From CAYNTS01 sp964400495 (GTDB taxonomy: Bacteria; Fidelibacterota; Marinisomatia; SCGC-AAA003-L08; D37C17): a stretch of 9,959 nucleotides of DNA. The DNA lies in NCBI GenBank assembly GCA_964400495.1, contig CAYNTS010000066.1:1-9959 (forward strand), given 5' to 3'. Made by a program: the position numbers and the translations under genes. Within the stretch, counting starts at the first letter, position 1. Each line of letters starts with the position of its first letter. The notes under the pieces were generated by a model. That model searched no databases, was not told where the DNA came from, and was given only the letters and a program-made list of their open reading frames with translations. Positions 1-5,682 of the stretch are shown here, in pieces.

Positions 1-55
1 TCAGTTTGCACAAAGACTAACTTAACACTTGGTACAACTTTGGGGGGGCAGGTCA
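1..55 (+). mobile_element. Outer end (terminal inverted repeat) of a probable IS3-family insertion sequence
   Basis: Read inward on the minus strand from base 55, the sequence begins TGACCTGCCCCCCC and continues into AAAGTTGTACC. This TG-start, C-run, AAAGTTG pattern matches the terminal inverted repeats I know from IS3-family elements, which end in ...GGGGGCAGGTCA. The rest of the element lies to the left of the window. Stops close to the end in plus frames 2 (23-25) and 3 (16-18) would suit the last codons of an orfB transposase just inside the right inverted repeat, so the element probably reads rightwards. The other inverted repeat, the transposase and the target duplication cannot be seen, so the family call rests on this one end. 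Confidence 0.55.
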
Positions 56-80
56 TTTGTAACCCATATTGCGTTAGAGA

Positions 81-173
81 TTACGAACATACATCGCTAT
101 AAGTAATAGCAATTGCGAGAGATAAAGCAAAAGCCACTTATAGCAAATGGCTTTATAGAATTAAGGTTCGTAA
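81..173. repeat. Nested inverted repeats between the IS end and the tRNA gene
   Basis: Three pairs of complementary segments nest in one stretch: 81-88 with 166-173 (TTACGAAC / GTTCGTAA, 8 bp), 96-104 with 136-144 (GCTATAAGT / ACTTATAGC, 9 bp), and 113-116 with 127-130 (4 bp). A local hairpin 96-100/106-110 and the terminator-like stem 130-136/148-154 compete with these. As a whole it could fold into a long imperfect cruciform or RNA hairpin. I do not recognise it as a known element. It could be a small mobile hairpin, a short RNA or a leftover of rearrangement. Confidence 0.45.
130..154 (-). terminator. Probable intrinsic terminator downstream of tRNA-Ser
   Basis: A perfect 7-bp stem, AAAGCCA (130-136) with TGGCTTT (148-154), has an 11-base loop. 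On the minus strand it is followed by TTGCTTT, a moderately T-rich tail. It sits 27 bases after the encoded CCA end of the tRNA gene and in the right direction to end the tRNA transcript. The stem is A/T-rich and the T tract is interrupted, so it may be weak. Confidence 0.55.
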
Positions 174-181
174 AGTGTATG

Positions 182-272
182 TGGCGGAGAGAGGGAGATT
201 CGAACTCCCGGTAGGCTTTTGACCTACACACGCTTTCCAAGCGTGCACCTTAAGCCACTCGGACATCTCTCC
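182..272 (-). tRNA. tRNA-Ser (anticodon GGA), CCA encoded
   Basis: The gene folds as a class II tRNA. The acceptor stem pairs GGAGAGA (272-266) with TCTCTCC (192-186), followed by discriminator G (185) and an encoded CCA (184-182). The anticodon arm is CACGC-TTGGAAA-GCGTG with anticodon GGA, which reads UCC and UCU serine codons. A long variable arm (GTAGG-TCAAAAG-CCTAC) is the serine hallmark, and the T arm contains GTTCGAATC. It lies downstream of tadA in the same direction, so it may be read from that operon or from its own promoter; I see no convincing promoter in the 30 bases before it. The encoded CCA means 3' maturation would not need CCA addition. Confidence 0.97.
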
Positions 273-304
273 ATTTTAAATCAATACAATTTATTACTAA
301 TCTG

Positions 305-362
305 TGACCTACACCCAGCATTCTGCGGGGCACCTTAAGCCACTCGGACATCTCTCCATTTT
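305..362 (-). pseudogene. 5' half of a second tRNA-Ser with a replaced anticodon arm
   Basis: Bases 305-361 align without gaps to 220-276 of the intact tRNA-Ser gene at an offset of 85, so this copy reproduces the leader CCATTTT complement, the 5' acceptor strand (357-351), the whole D arm and the start of the variable arm, then stops matching. The T arm and 3' acceptor strand are missing, so it cannot form a tRNA alone. Differences are confined to the anticodon arm (315-330), which reads CCCCGCAGAATGCTGGG on the minus strand and still forms a hairpin (CCC-GCA around GAA with one C-T mismatch). The conserved T33 is A here. It lies 32 bases upstream of the intact gene in the transcript. A decayed tandem copy is the simplest reading. 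Confidence 0.8.
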
Positions 363-429
363 TGCTCTGCTAAACAATCGGAAAATTACATGTATCAATT
401 AACAAATTACAAGGGCAATCAATGATATT

Positions 430-906
430 CTATTCCATTTTTGATCGTTTATTCGAGAAGAATTCTTGTACAATTAATTTACAATCATTTTTTAAAATGC
501 CACCTTGTACTGCAGATTGATGATTAAATCGTGGATCCCTACACAGTTGATATAATGAGCCACAACATCCTGACTGCTCATCAATCATACCATATCCAAC
601 AAACTCAATTCGTGCATTCATTATTGCACCTGCACACATGGGGCATGGTTCTTTTGTCACGTATAATTGACATCCTTTTAAGCGCCAATCTCCAAGTGTA
701 TTTGCTGCAGAAGTTATTGCAATTATCTCTGCATGGGCAGTTGGATCATTTAATTGTTCACACTGATTATAACCACGTCCAATAATTCGACCATCTTTAA
801 CTACCACAGCTCCAATAGGGACTTCCTCAATCTCAAATGCTCGCATTGCCTCATTTATTGCATTTTTCATCCATCGTTCTTGTTCTTCTTGAGAGGGAAT
901 ATTCAT
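430..906 (-). CDS. tadA: tRNA-specific adenosine deaminase TadA
   Basis: Zinc-dependent cytidine/adenosine deaminase fold, 158 residues, typical for TadA. It converts wobble adenosine-34 of tRNA-Arg(ACG) to inosine in the cytoplasm so that CGU, CGC and CGA codons can be read. The catalytic motif HAE is at 58-60 (His58 zinc ligand, Glu60 proton shuttle) and PCPMC at 87-91 supplies the two zinc cysteines Cys88 and Cys91. The N-terminal VPIGAVVV segment (29-36) and the later DPRFNHQ segment (124-130) are those of TadA, not of cytidine or guanine deaminases. The start overlaps the rsmE stop by one base (TAATG), so translation is probably coupled. RERWM-like residues before Met13 align with the start of E. 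coli TadA, which supports the upstream Met. It is the last protein gene before the tRNA-Ser. Confidence 0.95.
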   Translation of the reverse strand: MNIPSQEEQERWMKNAINEAMRAFEIEEVPIGAVVVKDGRIIGRGYNQCEQLNDPTAHAEIIAITSAANTLGDWRLKGCQLYVTKEPCPMCAGAIMNARIEFVGYGMIDEQSGCCGSLYQLCRDPRFNHQSAVQGGILKNDCKLIVQEFFSNKRSKME

Positions 907-1610
907 TAATTCTCAAATTTTATGTTTAATAAATGACATGCCACCACACCTGCAGTTTCAGTTCGCAATCTACTATTTCCTAAATTAACTGGTTTGAATC
1001 CATGATGAACGGTTAAACTAATCTCTTCTGTAGTAAAATCTCCTTCTGGTCCAATCAACACTATTGAATTACCTTCATTTGTTGGTATAGTTATTATTTG
1101 TTGGCGTTTTTCATCCTCCAAATGAGCGATAAACAAGTTAGCATTAGATTTATTTTCAACAAACTTCCTAAAATCAGTTAACTCATTAATTTTAGGTAGA
1201 GTTGCTTTAATTGTCTGCTTCATTGCAGTAATAGCGATTCTTTTAATTCTGTTTATTCTGATTTTCTTACGTTCGGTTCGTTTAGTTTGAATAAATGAAA
1301 TTTCATCTACCCCAATTTCAACTGCTTTTTCTACAAACCACTCTAATCTATCATGGCTTTTTGTGGGAGCAATAGCAATATGAATATAGTGTTTTCGTTT
1401 ATCAAAGTTTGGGTTTTTATTTATGATTTTCAAGGTACATTTGTTTGCATCATCTTTAATAATTTCTGCAAGAAAATGGGTCCCCTTACCATCAACAACA
1501 TTTACATTATCCCCCACAGATTTTCGAAGGGTTTTAATGCAATGTTTAGAATCTGTTTCATCTAAAACAATTGTATTATCAGTAATTTGATGAGAATAAA
1601 ATAACTGCAT
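906..1610 (-). CDS. rsmE: 16S rRNA (uracil-1498-N3)-methyltransferase RsmE
   Basis: SPOUT-class methyltransferase of 234 residues, the usual length is about 240. RsmE methylates U1498 of 16S rRNA in the assembled 30S subunit using S-adenosylmethionine. An N-terminal PUA-like domain (about 1-70) is followed by the knotted catalytic domain: the family segment APTKSHDRLEWFVEKAVEIG at 81-100, the SAM-binding IGPEGDFT at 186-193, and the trefoil-knot motif NLGNSRLRTETA at 209-220. All key motifs are intact. The start codon shares one base with the stop of the upstream phosphodiesterase gene and the stop shares one base with tadA, so the three are almost certainly translated from one message. Confidence 0.96.
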   Translation of the reverse strand: MQLFYSHQITDNTIVLDETDSKHCIKTLRKSVGDNVNVVDGKGTHFLAEIIKDDANKCTLKIINKNPNFDKRKHYIHIAIAPTKSHDRLEWFVEKAVEIGVDEISFIQTKRTERKKIRINRIKRIAITAMKQTIKATLPKINELTDFRKFVENKSNANLFIAHLEDEKRQQIITIPTNEGNSIVLIGPEGDFTTEEISLTVHHGFKPVNLGNSRLRTETAGVVACHLLNIKFEN

Positions 1611-2842
1611 TAATTTTTAATTAATATTGGTTTTAATACTTCTAACTTTCCTTGTGGTCCATCAATTAAACTATAATATGGGGTAATATTTAATAATTTA
1701 CAAACTAGGGGATACACATGAATATTCTCAAATGAATCAATTTCTAAGTTTCGTTTAATTTTATTTCCTTGTGCTAAAAAAATGCCGTGCATATTTTTAA
1801 TCTTGGGATCATAACCATGCATTCCTCGAACAGTAATATCACGATTTTCAACAAATTCTTTTGTGTATATTAACCAACCATCATTAGCTACCAATACAAA
1901 TTCACCAGTATTTCTATTATTAAAATGAAAATGTTTAGGTAGCTCATCTTTTTTATATGCTGTAATATTCGGAATTTTTGTAATTTGATTCCAAACTGTA
2001 GAATATGTTTGAGATTGCTTTGACTTAATGTCCAACTGGACAATTGCCCCTCTCCCATTTACATACAAATTATCAATTTCAGAAATATAATTATCTAATA
2101 GTACTATTCTATTTGTTGATACCTCAGACATTCCATGATCACTAACAAGGATAGTTTGTATTTTCTCAGCGATATCCAATGATTGTAATCCATTCATTAA
2201 ATATCCCAATATTTCATCCATTTCTTGTATAGACGTAATAATATTCTCGTGATTAGGACCATCTTCATGTCCAGTATGGTCGGGTTCACTAAAATACAAC
2301 ATTATTAAATGAGGTCTATTTTCTTTAGGATATTGTAACCATGATATCACAGAATCAACACGAGTTTTAAATGAAATTTTTCCATCATAATGCTTATAAA
2401 TTGATGGTCTAAATCCCTTGATTTTTGCCTCTGAACCTACCCAAAAATATGATGCTGATTTAACATTTTGTTTTTCTGCAGTAACCCAAATAGGTTCTGA
2501 TTTATAAAATTTTCCATTCCTTACTTTTTCTGCATCCCGTAACGAATAAAACTCTTTGAATTTCTTGTCATAAAAACTATTTCCAGTAATCATGTGCGTA
2601 CCAGCATAAGCTCCAGTTGCTAAAGAATAATGATTCGGAAAAGTAAGCGATGGAAAAACTGGTTGGAGTGATTTTGCTTTCACTCCATTTTGAGCAAATT
2701 TATCAAAATTGGGTGTATTTGTTTTGTCTAAATAATCATGCCTAAAACCATCAAATGACACCATGATGACATACGAGTTTTCGTCTGAAAAACCAAAACT
2801 ACTAAATATAATTATGAATAGTATTAATAAAATATTCTTCAT
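1610..2842 (-). CDS. Exported type I phosphodiesterase / nucleotide pyrophosphatase (NPP, alkaline phosphatase superfamily)
   Basis: 410 residues with a Sec signal peptide (hydrophobic 3-17, likely cleavage near 19), so it acts outside the cytoplasm, probably in the periplasm. The catalytic set of the NPP/ENPP family can be followed in order: first metal Asp in SFDGFRHDYL (Asp31), nucleophile Thr67 in FPSLTFPNHYSL, Asp188 and His192 in EPDHTGH, Asp235-His236 in SDHGMS, and His342 in GMHGYDP. The family hydrolyses phosphodiester or pyrophosphate bonds of nucleotides and related lipids with two zinc ions. The closest layout known to me is the bacterial and eukaryotic NPP group, not the alkaline phosphatases proper, which use Ser. 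Real substrate is unknown; extracellular nucleotide scavenging for phosphate is plausible. Odd: it is fused translationally (1-base overlaps both sides) into a cluster of cytoplasmic RNA enzymes. Confidence 0.9.
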   Translation of the reverse strand: MKNILLILFIIIFSSFGFSDENSYVIMVSFDGFRHDYLDKTNTPNFDKFAQNGVKAKSLQPVFPSLTFPNHYSLATGAYAGTHMITGNSFYDKKFKEFYSLRDAEKVRNGKFYKSEPIWVTAEKQNVKSASYFWVGSEAKIKGFRPSIYKHYDGKISFKTRVDSVISWLQYPKENRPHLIMLYFSEPDHTGHEDGPNHENIITSIQEMDEILGYLMNGLQSLDIAEKIQTILVSDHGMSEVSTNRIVLLDNYISEIDNLYVNGRGAIVQLDIKSKQSQTYSTVWNQITKIPNITAYKKDELPKHFHFNNRNTGEFVLVANDGWLIYTKEFVENRDITVRGMHGYDPKIKNMHGIFLAQGNKIKRNLEIDSFENIHVYPLVCKLLNITPYYSLIDGPQGKLEVLKPILIKN

Positions 2843-3597
2843 TAGAATGACTGCTTTTTATCAAATATCACGCAGGGTTCACCATGATAATGAATTGTTT
2901 TTAACTGATTATCTGAATATCGCTGACTAAAATGAGTTAATATGAGTCGTTTTGGTTGTACTTTATCCGCTAAATCCATTGCTTCATTCACAGTTGTGTG
3001 GAATGTACGTTTGGGTAAATCCTTTATATTATCCATAAATGTAGCTTCATGAATGAACACATCCACCCCTTTAGCTAATTGAATAGTTTGCTCAACAGGA
3101 AGGGTATCCGTAAAATACGCAATTGAATGGCTTGTAGATTCAATTTTTATCCCCCAGCATGGCAATTTATGTTCTAATTGTGTTGTTGTAAAATGAATAC
3201 CTAATTCAATTTCAGACTTATCTAACTCATCAATTGATTTCACAAAGAGGTCATAATCTAGATTTACACCTTGGAATTCAAATGAATTTTCTAAAAATTC
3301 TTGTAATTTTGGTGGACCATAAATAGTTAGGGGTGTTAACACACCAAGTAATTTCCTATAAAACAATAAATTGATTAATCCACCAGAATGATCAGGGTGT
3401 AAATGGGTTATAAAAATAGTTTTAAGTCGTTTCCACGAATAACCATATTGCTTCCACTTTATATATGAACCCTCACCACAATCTATCATAAAATCTGAAT
3501 TAGCTGAGCTAATAATTGTACAACTTACACCTCTATTCTCAGATGGAATCCCTGCAGAATATCCTAAAATTTGATATGAAACTAATTCATTACTCAT
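2842..3597 (-). CDS. RNase Z-like metallo-beta-lactamase-fold hydrolase (short form)
   Basis: 251 residues. The zinc motif THLHPDH gives His65, His67, Asp69 and His70; His143, Asp164 (FTDT), the HEATF signature (183-187) and His222 (LTHFSQRY) complete the RNase Z pattern. Family members (ElaC/Rnz) cut the 3' trailer from tRNA precursors in the cytoplasm. It is shorter than the usual 300 or so residues. The loss is between His143 and Asp164, where only 20 residues replace the longer segment that carries the flexible exosite arm used to grip tRNA in the E. coli and Bacillus enzymes. It may therefore be an arm-less tRNase Z or a related phosphodiesterase. The start overlaps the stop of the release-factor-like gene by 8 bases and its stop overlaps the next gene by one base. 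Confidence 0.85.
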   Translation of the reverse strand: MSNELVSYQILGYSAGIPSENRGVSCTIISSANSDFMIDCGEGSYIKWKQYGYSWKRLKTIFITHLHPDHSGGLINLLFYRKLLGVLTPLTIYGPPKLQEFLENSFEFQGVNLDYDLFVKSIDELDKSEIELGIHFTTTQLEHKLPCWGIKIESTSHSIAYFTDTLPVEQTIQLAKGVDVFIHEATFMDNIKDLPKRTFHTTVNEAMDLADKVQPKRLILTHFSQRYSDNQLKTIHYHGEPCVIFDKKQSF

Positions 3598-3952
3598 CTA
3601 ATTTCTCCTGCCCAATCCGTCGTCTAAATTGTTTCTTTTGTGATTGCTTTTTCTTATCTTCAAGAACTTTTTCTTTAGCTTGCATTGGTTTATGTGTTGG
3701 AATACGTTTCTTTGGTTTTTTATAAAATGATTCTAATTTTAATCGTAAACTTTTAATACAATTTTTCTTGTTTAATAATTGACTTCTATCATCTTGACAA
3801 ATTGCAGATATTCCAGTTGGAATGTGGGTAATTCTTACTGCCGATTCAGTTTTGTTTGCATGCTGTCCACCTTTTCCACTTGAACGAAATGTTTCAACAG
3901 TGCAATCTATTAATAAATCAGCATCATTTAATGGGATTTTATCCTCTGACAT
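3590..3952 (-). CDS. GGQ release-factor-like peptidyl-tRNA hydrolase (ArfB-like, candidate ribosome rescue factor)
   Basis: 120 residues consisting of a single RF-1-type catalytic domain with the motif SSGKGGQHANKTESAVR (GGQ at 28-30), followed by HIPTGI (43-48) and CQDDRSQ (52-58), then a very basic C-terminal tail rich in Lys, Gln and Arg (about 78-115). The GGQ loop enters the ribosomal peptidyl-transferase centre and releases the nascent chain. Codon-recognition domains of RF1/RF2 are absent, and a basic tail after the GGQ domain is the plan of ArfB (YaeJ) and mitochondrial ICT1, whose tails enter the empty mRNA channel of stalled ribosomes. The body sequence (PTGI, QDDRSQ) is closer to RF1/RF2 domain 3 than to E. 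coli ArfB, so it may be a separate branch. It starts 37 bases after the lipoprotein gene and overlaps the RNase Z-like gene. Confidence 0.86.
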   Translation of the reverse strand: MSEDKIPLNDADLLIDCTVETFRSSGKGGQHANKTESAVRITHIPTGISAICQDDRSQLLNKKNCIKSLRLKLESFYKKPKKRIPTHKPMQAKEKVLEDKKKQSQKKQFRRRIGQEKLDE

Positions 3953-3989
3953 AAAAATAATCTACGGCAGAAGGTACTGGCTTAAAAAG

Positions 3990-4724
3990 TTATTTTACTG
4001 GTAGGAAGAGTTCGACTGATTCTCCAATTTCTAAAGCATCAATATGACCGGACATACCCGTTTCAGAAATTACCACATGCATGTGAACATTAGAATCATG
4101 ATGAGTAAAAATTCGGTGATGTTTATTTGAATAAAAACCAAGAATTTCTCCATCAACATTTTCAACTTCTTCTTTCCACGCTCCTGCCAAATGTTCATCA
4201 TGGGATCCACCAGGTTTTGAAGGTCGAATAATATGCCAATTCACTTTGCTTAAATTTCCTTTTATTAGAAATGGGAATGGCTTTTCAATGTCAATATTTG
4301 AATTCTGAGCAACATCTCTAATTGCACGTTCAAGAGATGCTATATTTGAATGGTTTGAAACTTCTATACTTTTCCATTCTTCAACTTTTGATGTTACAGC
4401 TAATAATGCTTTTTCAGATGAATAATTTTCAACTTTATGAGAGGATTTGCCATCGTCAGATCGTGTTAGGATTGGAGTTCCATTTAAAATAATATATTCA
4501 CCATTTAATCCCTCTAGTGGTCCTAAACCATACATATTCTCACCCAATAAATCACCAATATTTACAATACCATCGCGAGCCCCATTATGCATAATATCCA
4601 TCAATTTCCCTTGGACATTTACAGAGATATTTGTTTTGTCTGTTTTACACGCCATTATACTTAATCCTAAAATTATAATTAATATATTTTTGAAATTCAC
4701 CGAATTCCCTTTCTTTATGCTCAT
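3990..4724 (-). CDS. Lipoprotein with an acetolactate decarboxylase-like domain
   Basis: 244 residues from the ATG that overlaps the fmdB-like stop as ATGA. Hydrophobic 13-24 ending in IMAC (Cys26) is a lipoprotein-type signal, so the domain should be periplasmic. The mature part resembles acetolactate decarboxylase: MYGLGPLEGLNGEYIILNG (64-82), NWHIIRP with Arg167, and VHMH plus GH giving His214, His216 and His227. The 2 and 11 residue spacings equal those of the three zinc ligands in the Bacillus enzyme (194, 196, 207, from memory). The C-terminal active-site Glu of that enzyme has no counterpart because the chain ends early. Six His lie in 202-216. An alternative start is GTG at 4700, preceded by AGAAAGGG like the site before the gene at 6215; it keeps the whole signal peptide. 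Function outside the cytoplasm is unknown. Confidence 0.75.
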   Translation of the reverse strand: MSIKKGNSVNFKNILIIILGLSIMACKTDKTNISVNVQGKLMDIMHNGARDGIVNIGDLLGENMYGLGPLEGLNGEYIILNGTPILTRSDDGKSSHKVENYSSEKALLAVTSKVEEWKSIEVSNHSNIASLERAIRDVAQNSNIDIEKPFPFLIKGNLSKVNWHIIRPSKPGGSHDEHLAGAWKEEVENVDGEILGFYSNKHHRIFTHHDSNVHMHVVISETGMSGHIDALEIGESVELFLPVK

Positions 4725-4912
4725 GAAAATCCAGAACCACCGCCACACCCACCTGAAGATGGTTGAGGTTGCCCTAAACTAGGAGCTGATAATTGTTTTT
4801 CAACATTTTTAGATTCACAATGCAAACATTCTACATTAGAGGTATCAAATCCAAACACTAGTTTATCGAATTCTTTTTCACATTCAAGGCATCGAAATTT
4901 ATACATTGGCAT
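4721..4912 (-). CDS. FmdB-type zinc ribbon small protein
   Basis: 63 residues opening with MPMYKFRC, the typical start of the FmdB/CxxC_CxxC_SSSS putative regulatory family. Two CxxC-type pairs, Cys8/Cys11 and Cys29/Cys32, should bind one zinc. The C-terminal part (42-63) is low-complexity, rich in Pro, Ser and Gly, with a lone Cys56. The role of the family is not firmly known; the name comes from a presumed regulator of amidase genes. It is preceded by a good ribosome binding site (AGAGGATAAT, about 9 bases before the ATG) and overlaps the following lipoprotein gene by four bases. A 147-base gap separates it from the upstream DUF302 gene, so a promoter for the RNA-processing part of the block may lie there. 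Confidence 0.87.
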   Translation of the reverse strand: MPMYKFRCLECEKEFDKLVFGFDTSNVECLHCESKNVEKQLSAPSLGQPQPSSGGCGGGSGFS

Positions 4913-5059
4913 TTGTATTATCCTCTTTTTTTATCAATGAAATTGGTTTCCTCGACCGAGGGTTAGGATTGCTTCATGTAGGAATTCCCATTTTGGGAAA
5001 CACGTACCTATTAACTAATATCCAAACAACGTAAATTGCTAAGAATTGCAACCAATCAT
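4913..5059 (-). other. Intergenic gap likely to hold the promoter of the fmdB-to-tadA operon
   Basis: This 147-base gap is the largest break in the minus-strand block. It contains two small symmetric sequences: CCTCGACCGAGG (4950-4961), a near-palindrome too tight for a good hairpin, and TTCCCA-TTT-TGGGAA (4985-4999), a 6-bp stem with no T tract after it on either strand. AGAGGATAAT just before the fmdB-like gene combines the ribosome binding site with a possible -10-like GATAAT. I could not identify a convincing -35/-10 pair, so promoter placement is inferred only from the gap. Confidence 0.3.
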
Positions 5060-5446
5060 TCATACTTCATCAACTGCTGATTTAAGTAATTGATTAACAT
5101 GGTTTGCCATTTCTTCCATATCATCACGACCAGTTACAGACATCATTGCATGTGTATCAATTGCAGAAATTGTTACAGTTTTATCATCATTTTCCCAAAG
5201 AACAACATTGCAAGGTAGAAGCAAACCAATTGCTAGCTCATGTGTTAATGCCTCATGAGCAAGTAGTGGATTACATGCTCCTAAAATGCGATACTTTCTG
5301 AAATCTACATTTATATTAGTTTTTAATGTATTTTGTACATCAATTTCAGTTACTATTCCAAACCCTTGTTCTTGCAATTTTTCCCGTAGAAGTGTGTCCA
5401 CCTGATCAAATTCTGTTTTGATTGTGCGTTGATAACCGTATTTCAT
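5060..5446 (-). CDS. DUF302 domain protein
   Basis: 128 residues starting MKYGYQRTIK. The single DUF302 domain covers nearly all of it: the hallmark GFGIVTEIDVQNTLK (28-42), then YRILGACNP (52-60), LLLPCNVVLWE (75-85) and TISAIDTHAMM (92-102). Members are small soluble proteins found in many bacteria and archaea, with no settled biochemical role; Cys58 and Cys79 are positions where metal or thiol chemistry is often suggested. I chose the ATG at 5446 because it overlaps the upstream stop as ATGA and starts exactly at the domain; the in-frame extension to 5557 would run inside the upstream membrane-protein gene and has no family similarity. It is paired with a DUF6132-type gene and diverges from a metal efflux operon. 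Confidence 0.88.
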   Translation of the reverse strand: MKYGYQRTIKTEFDQVDTLLREKLQEQGFGIVTEIDVQNTLKTNINVDFRKYRILGACNPLLAHEALTHELAIGLLLPCNVVLWENDDKTVTISAIDTHAMMSVTGRDDMEEMANHVNQLLKSAVDEV

Positions 5447-5655
5447 TTCTTTCCCTTTCTTTTTTGGTTGGGCCATGTCCATACTATACCTAAAACCATT
5501 CCATAAACCGTACTGACAAATGGATTTCCTGTTATTAAACAGTGTCCAGAATTGCACCCAATAAAATAGTAAAATGCATAACCTGCTAGCCCTCCAAGTC
5601 CCAAACTTATGAGTTGCAGTTTATATGTATAAAGTAAATTAGTGATTTGTTTCAT
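5443..5655 (-). CDS. Small DUF6132-type membrane protein
   Basis: 70 residues with two predicted membrane helices (about 14-32 and 44-60), a short loop between them carrying IGCNSGHCLITGNPF, and a Lys/Arg-rich C-terminus (64-70) that should be cytoplasmic. The Gly-rich first helix, the GCxSGxC loop (Cys34, Cys39) and the NP..S..YG start of the second helix agree with the DUF6132 pattern as I remember it. No enzymatic activity is known. It is the first gene of the minus-strand block, overlaps the DUF302 gene by four bases, and has no clear ribosome binding site before its ATG. Two Cys in a loop close to the membrane suggest a redox or metal role, which is inference. Confidence 0.75.
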   Translation of the reverse strand: MKQITNLLYTYKLQLISLGLGGLAGYAFYYFIGCNSGHCLITGNPFVSTVYGMVLGIVWTWPNQKRKGKK

Positions 5656-5682
5656 ATTATTTTTGATGATTTTGAATTGGAC

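Noticed and set aside
1..102. Stop-free plus-strand frame 1 from the window edge to TAA at 100-102
   Set aside because: It crosses the presumed IS terminus at 55 and shows no recognisable motif; 33 codons without a stop can occur by chance, more so where G+C is locally higher.
18..110. Integron attC-like site (ACTTAAC at 21-27, GTTAGAG at 73-79, nearby inverted repeats)
   Set aside because: The second core does not fit GTTRRRY, the two are not properly spaced around a paired stem, and no cassette gene or integrase is visible.
531..785. 84-codon plus-strand frame inside tadA
   Set aside because: It is antisense to a well-supported gene, has low-complexity His/Leu-rich composition and no family features.
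4725..4748. Upstream ATG for the lipoprotein gene (adds MWRWFWIF)
   Set aside because: It puts aromatic residues before the basic n-region of the signal peptide and overlaps the zinc ribbon gene by 28 bases, while better starts exist at 4724 and 4700.
4447..4782. 111-codon plus-strand frame opposite the lipoprotein gene
   Set aside because: Antisense to a gene with a clear signal peptide and domain; no ribosome binding site and no recognisable domain.
4950..4961. Near-palindrome CCTCGACCGAGG as a terminator
   Set aside because: The loop would be two bases and no T tract follows; at most it is a protein-binding site.
4985..4999. 6-bp hairpin after the DUF302 gene as its terminator
   Set aside because: No T-rich tail follows on the minus strand, and the stem is short with a 3-base loop.
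5447..5557. N-terminal extension of the DUF302 protein
   Set aside because: It lies fully within the DUF6132-type gene in another frame; the ATGA overlap at 5443-5446 gives a start that matches the domain boundary.
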